Below are positions 60,239-64,000 of a DNA stretch of 64,000 nucleotides, piece by piece. Origin of the DNA: Chromobacterium alkanivorans. Lineage in GTDB: Bacteria; Pseudomonadota; Gammaproteobacteria; Burkholderiales; Chromobacteriaceae. Numbering within the stretch: the first letter of the stretch is position 1; each line of letters starts with the position of its first letter. A model generated the notes under the pieces. It ran no database searches and was not told where the DNA came from. It saw only the letters and a list, made by a program, of their open reading frames with translations. Location of the stretch: the NCBI RefSeq assembly GCF_016937655.1, contig NZ_JAFHKL010000001.1, forward strand, positions 682,001 through 746,000, given 5' to 3'. A program made the position numbers and the translations under genes.

Positions 60239-63200
60239 ATGACTTTGACCGCTTCTCGCCTCCCCGTCAGCGCCGCGCAGCACGGCATCTGGATGGGGCA
60301 GCAACTCTCCCCGGACAACCCGAGTTACCTCACCGCCGAAGCCACCGAGCTGCGCGGCGCGCTGGACCTGGACGCCTTGCGCGACAGCGCCGCCGAGGTG
60401 CTGGCCAATTGCGCGGCGCTGAACATGCGCTTCGAGTTTGACGGCAGCCAGCTGTGGCAGCAGCCGGTGGCCGCGCAGGCGGAGATTCCCTGCCTGGACT
60501 TCAGCGCGGAGGCGGAGCCGGAAGCGGCGGCGCGGGCCTGGGTGGCCCAGACGCTGACGCGGCCATGCGATCCGGCGCGGGACGCGCTCTATCTGGGCGC
60601 GGTGCTGAAGCTGGGGTCGGAGCGGCACTGGTGGTATCTGCAAACCCACCATATCGCGCTGGACGGTTTCGCCTACGGCCTGCTGAGCCAGGCGCTGGCG
60701 GCGCGCTACAGCGCCCGCGTCAAACAGCAGGCTTTGCCGCCGCTGGCGGATTGGTCGCTGGACAAGATCGTCGCCGCCGATCACGACTACCAGGCCAGCG
60801 AGGCCTGCGCGCAGGACCGCGACTTCTGGCTACAGCGCCAGGGCCGGCAGCCGGCGGCCAGCACGCTGGCGCCCGCCGCCTTGCTGGCGGACGGCGTCAA
60901 CAAGGCCGAGCAATGGCTGAGCCCGGCGCAGATCGCCACCTGGCAGGCTTCGGCCAAACAGCACGGCGTGGACTGGGGCGCCTGGCTGCTGGCGGCGGTG
61001 GGCGCTTGGCTGGCCAAGCGCAGCGGTCGCCGCGCGCTGACCCTGGGCCTGCCGGTGATGAACCGTCTGGGCACGCCGGCGCTGGCGGTGCCGTGCATGG
61101 CGATGAATATCGCGCCGCTGAGCCTGCGGCTGGACGAAGAGCTGGGCGCGGCGGAACTGAGCCGCCAGCTGGCGGACAGCCTGCGCGCGATCCGGCCGCA
61201 TCAACGCTACCGCTACGAGCAGCTGCGCGGCGATTTGGCGCGCGTCGGCGGCCAGCAGCGCTTGTTCGGCGCGGTGGTGAACCTGATGCCTTTCGACCGC
61301 CGCGCGCCGTTCGCCGGCCTGGACAGCCGGGTGCTGCCGCTGGGCTCTGGCCCGGTGGAGGATGTGTCGATCAATTTCAGTCTGTTGAACACCGAGTGGC
61401 GGCTGTGCCTGGAGGCCAACCCCAACGCTTACCCGCAGGCGGAGCTGGACGGTTTGCGCGATGATTTGCTGGCCTGGCTGGACGCCTGGGCCGGCCGCGC
61501 GCCGGAAGCCGCGCTGAGCGAGCTGTTGCCGGAGCTGCCGCCGCTGAGCGTGCTGGACGGCCCGGCGCTGGAGCGCGCGCCGCGGGAGGTGCTGAGCCTG
61601 ATCCGCGCCGCCGCCGCCGCGCGGCCGGACGCGACGGCGCTGGAGCAGGACGGCGAGCGCCTGTCCTACCGCGAGCTGTTGCAGCGCGTGCTGCAACTGG
61701 CCGGCCGTCTGCAAGCAGCCGGCCTGCAGGCGGAGGAGCGGGTGGCTATCGTGCTGCCGCGCAGCCCGGAAGCCATCGTCGCCATCCTGGCCACGCTGTG
61801 GGCCGGCGGTTGCTATGTGCCGCTGGACCCGCACGGCCCGCCCACGCGGCTGGCCATGGTGCTGGACGACGCGCAGCCGCGGCTGGCCGTCACCCTGAGC
61901 GCCTGGCGTCCGCTAGTGGGCGAGGTGCCGGCGCTATGCCTGGACCAGCCGCCGCAACAGGACGCGCTGGCCGCTGCGGACCCGGCGCCGGAAGCCGGCC
62001 AGGCCGCCTATGTGCTGTACACCTCCGGCTCCACCGGCAAGCCCAACGGCGTGCTGGTCAGCCACGGCGCGCTGGCCCAGTTTGTCAGCAGCGCCGGCCA
62101 GCTTTACCGCATCGGCGCGGACGAGCGCATTCTGCAATTCGCGCCGCTGCATTTCGACGCCAGCATCGAGGAAATCTTCCTGGCGCTGTGCCACGGCGGC
62201 ACTCTGGTGCTGCGCACCGACGCGATGCTGGAATCGATGCCGGCCTTCGCCGCCGCGGTGGCGCGCCAGCGCATCAGCGTGCTGGACCTGCCCACCGCCT
62301 TCTGGCACGAGCTGGCCTTCGCCTTGCAGCCGGAACTGGCCGCGCAGCTGGCCAGCGTGCGGCTGACCATTATCGGCGGCGAAGCCGCGCTGCCGGAACG
62401 CGCCGGCCGCTGGCAGGCGTTGTTGCCGGGTAGCGTGCTGCTCAACAGCTATGGGCCCACCGAGGCCTCCATCATCGCCACCAGCGCCATCCTGTCCGGC
62501 CCCGGCGCGGTGTGGGACGGCGGCGACAGCGTGCCCATCGGCCTGCCGCGCCCGGGCGTGCGCGCCGCCATCGTGGACGAGCGCCTGCAGCCGGTGGCGC
62601 AGGGCGAGGACGGCGAGCTGTGCCTGCTGGGCGAGGCGCTGGCCATCGGCTACCTGGGCCGTGAAGAACTGACCGCGCGCCGCTTCGTCATGCTGGACGC
62701 CTTGCCCGGCGCGCCGCGCGCCTACCGCACCGGCGACCGCGCGCGCCTGAGCGACGGCCAGTTGCGCTTCCTGGGCCGGCTGGACCATGAAATGAAGATC
62801 AGCGGCCTGCGCATCGACCCAGCCGAAATCGAAAACGCGCTGCTGGCTTGCCCGGACGTGCGCGAAGCGGCGGTGGTGGGCCTGCCGCTGGCCGGCGGCG
62901 GTTATACGCTGGCCGCCTTCCTCAGCGGCGGCGAGACCGAGCCGGCGGCGCTGCGCTCGCGCCTGGCCGAGGTGCTGCCGGCGGCGGCGATCCCGGATGA
63001 CTGGCGCTGGCTGGACAGCCTGCCGCGCAACGTCAACGGCAAGATAGACCGCAAGCAGCTGGCCGCCGGCATCGAAGCGCAAGCGCCGGCCGCCGCGGAG
63101 GACGCCAGCCCGCTGGAACGCCAGGTGATGGAGGTGTGGCAGCAGGTGCTGGGCGTGACCCCGCCCAGCCGCCACGCCAACTTCTTTGAACTGGGCGGCA

Positions 63201-64000
63201 AATCGCTGCAGGCCATTCAGGTGGCCAACCGGCTGGCGCAGCGCCTGAACCGCGAAGTGGCGGTGTCCGCGCTGTTCAGCCACAGCACGGTGGCGGCGCT
63301 GGCGCAGGCGCTGAGCGCGCCCGCCGCGCACCGGCCGCCGTCGGCCAGCGAGGGCCAGGAGTTCGCGCCGCTGCTGACCATCCAGCCCGGCGCGCTGCCG
63401 GCGCTGTTCTGCCTGCACCCGGCGGAAGGCTTGTCCTGGTGCTATCTGGGCCTGGCCAAGCACCTGCCCGGCGTGGCCATCTACGGCCTGCAGGCCACCG
63501 GCATCACCGGCGACAAGCCGGCCAGCTTCGACGCGATGGTGGCGGACTACGTGGCCCGCGTGCGCGAGGTCCAGCCGCAAGGGCCGTACCGGCTGCTGGG
63601 CTGGTCCCTGGGCGGCGGGCTGGCGCAGGCGATGGCGGCGCAGCTGCGCGCGGCCGGCGAAACCGTGGAACTGGCGGCGATGATGGACAGTTATCCGACC
63701 GCCAGCTGGCAGGGCCGGCCGCAGCCGACGCTGCACGACGCGCTGGTGACGGTACTGAGCGTCAACGGCGAGGTGGACGCCGACGAAAACGGCCAGCCGC
63801 TGGACAATGAGGCGATCTACCAGCGCCTGCTGCGTCCCGGCAGCCCGCTGGCGCCGCTGGGCCGCGCCGCGCTGGAGCGGCTGGGCGAGGCCTCGCTGCA
63901 TGGCATGCAGTTGTTCCGCGACAGCCAAACCCCGCGCTACGACGGCGACTTGCTGCTGTTCCGCGCCGGCGTCCACCCGGAAGACGCGCCCAAGCCGGAA
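60239..64000 (+). CDS. Siderophore NRPS module C-A-T-TE (EntF-like), runs off the window
   Basis: 1254 codons are visible from the ATG at 60239; EntF is near 1290 aa, so only the end of the thioesterase is missing. The condensation domain (1-430) has HHIALDG at 137-143. The adenylation domain (about 455-965) has [29 protein letters not shown] and YRTGDRAR. The carrier domain has LGGKS with Ser 989. The thioesterase starts near 1040 with GWSLGGG (Ser 1123). It should activate an amino acid, join it to an aryl acid and release the siderophore. The adenylation pocket ([15 protein letters not shown]) does not look like a plain EntF serine pocket, so the amino acid is left open. Confidence 0.92.
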   Translation, partial: MTLTASRLPVSAAQHGIWMGQQLSPDNPSYLTAEATELRGALDLDALRDSAAEVLANCAALNMRFEFDGSQLWQQPVAAQAEIPCLDFSAEAEPEAAARAWVAQTLTRPCDPARDALYLGAVLKLGSERHWWYLQTHHIALDGFAYGLLSQALAARYSARVKQQALPPLADWSLDKIVAADHDYQASEACAQDRDFWLQRQGRQPAASTLAPAALLADGVNKAEQWLSPAQIATWQASAKQHGVDWGAWLLAAVGAWLAKRSGRRALTLGLPVMNRLGTPALAVPCMAMNIAPLSLRLDEELGAAELSRQLADSLRAIRPHQRYRYEQLRGDLARVGGQQRLFGAVVNLMPFDRRAPFAGLDSRVLPLGSGPVEDVSINFSLLNTEWRLCLEANPNAYPQAELDGLRDDLLAWLDAWAGRAPEAALSELLPELPPLSVLDGPALERAPREVLSLIRAAAAARPDATALEQDGERLSYRELLQRVLQLAGRLQAAGLQAEERVAIVLPRSPEAIVAILATLWAGGCYVPLDPHGPPTRLAMVLDDAQPRLAVTLSAWRPLVGEVPALCLDQPPQQDALAAADPAPEAGQAAYVLYTSGSTGKPNGVLVSHGALAQFVSSAGQLYRIGADERILQFAPLHFDASIEEIFLALCHGGTLVLRTDAMLESMPAFAAAVARQRISVLDLPTAFWHELAFALQPELAAQLASVRLTIIGGEAALPERAGRWQALLPGSVLLNSYGPTEASIIATSAILSGPGAVWDGGDSVPIGLPRPGVRAAIVDERLQPVAQGEDGELCLLGEALAIGYLGREELTARRFVMLDALPGAPRAYRTGDRARLSDGQLRFLGRLDHEMKISGLRIDPAEIENALLACPDVREAAVVGLPLAGGGYTLAAFLSGGETEPAALRSRLAEVLPAAAIPDDWRWLDSLPRNVNGKIDRKQLAAGIEAQAPAAAEDASPLERQVMEVWQQVLGVTPPSRHANFFELGGKSLQAIQVANRLAQRLNREVAVSALFSHSTVAALAQALSAPAAHRPPSASEGQEFAPLLTIQPGALPALFCLHPAEGLSWCYLGLAKHLPGVAIYGLQATGITGDKPASFDAMVADYVARVREVQPQGPYRLLGWSLGGGLAQAMAAQLRAAGETVELAAMMDSYPTASWQGRPQPTLHDALVTVLSVNGEVDADENGQPLDNEAIYQRLLRPGSPLAPLGRAALERLGEASLHGMQLFRDSQTPRYDGDLLLFRAGVHPEDAPKPE

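Overview
This is a high-GC (visibly well above 60%) stretch of chromosome from a motile Gram-negative heterotroph. The families and arrangement best fit Betaproteobacteria, probably Neisseriales of the Chromobacterium type. That placement is an inference from gene content and codon use, not a database result. Most of the window is ordinary core chromosome. The accessory part lies at about 50-64 kb.

Layout. 0-9.5 kb: mltA, a BON protein, divergent lysA/lysR, an AlaX-type editing factor, rluA, a type II NADH dehydrogenase and an MFS carrier. 9.5-14.6 kb: an Mth938-type protein, alaA, and a translationally overlapping hom / small exported protein / thrC operon. lysC lies at 48 kb, so several aspartate-family steps are present. 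14.6-22 kb: a MITE-like repeat, a GDSL autotransporter esterase, flgA, flgM, flgN, a CobD/CbiB-like membrane protein, an rhlE-type helicase and selC. 22-30 kb: a periplasmic protein with a hybrid histidine kinase, selB, a CDF metal exporter, a GlpM-like protein, selA and srkA. 30-41 kb: one minus-strand chemotaxis cluster (EAL response regulator, cheB, cheD, two MCPs, cheW, cheA, STAS, cheY and a membrane protein with a CheZ-like motif). No cheR or canonical cheZ is present in it. 41-48 kb: fdhE-fdoI-fdoH-fdnG facing fdhD. fdnG has an in-frame UGA (Sec196) followed by a clear bacterial SECIS. With selA, selB and selC in the same window, almost the whole selenoprotein pathway is here; selD was not seen. 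48-50 kb: lysC, then three tRNAs (Ser-GCU, Arg-ACG, Glu-UUC) in a row.

Accessory region. A MarR-GNAT regulator and a TonB-dependent receptor (50.7-53.4 kb) are separated from an EntF-like siderophore NRPS (60.2 kb to the window edge) by a Phd/RelE toxin-antitoxin pair and a type I-F CRISPR locus. The array has 22 repeats and 21 spacers of 32 nt and reads on the minus strand. It sits downstream of csy1-csy2-csy3-csy4. No cas1 or cas2-3 is present.

The most striking observation lies upstream of csy1. A plus-strand pair of degenerate repeats flanks a 24-nt pseudo-spacer and is followed by an intrinsic terminator. The pseudo-spacer matches 18 of 22 positions of a site 88 bp away in the same intergenic region. 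That site carries a 5'-CC PAM. The mismatches fall at positions 6, 11, 12 and 18, so three of the four are at the every-sixth positions that Cascade-type complexes leave unpaired. The target overlaps a candidate promoter firing toward csy1. This looks like a crRNA-like regulator of the CreR/CreA kind. It would let the Csy complex repress its own operon, or a small toxin gene (CreT-like) encoded in the csy1 leader. The second case would also explain why an effector without adaptation or nuclease genes is kept.
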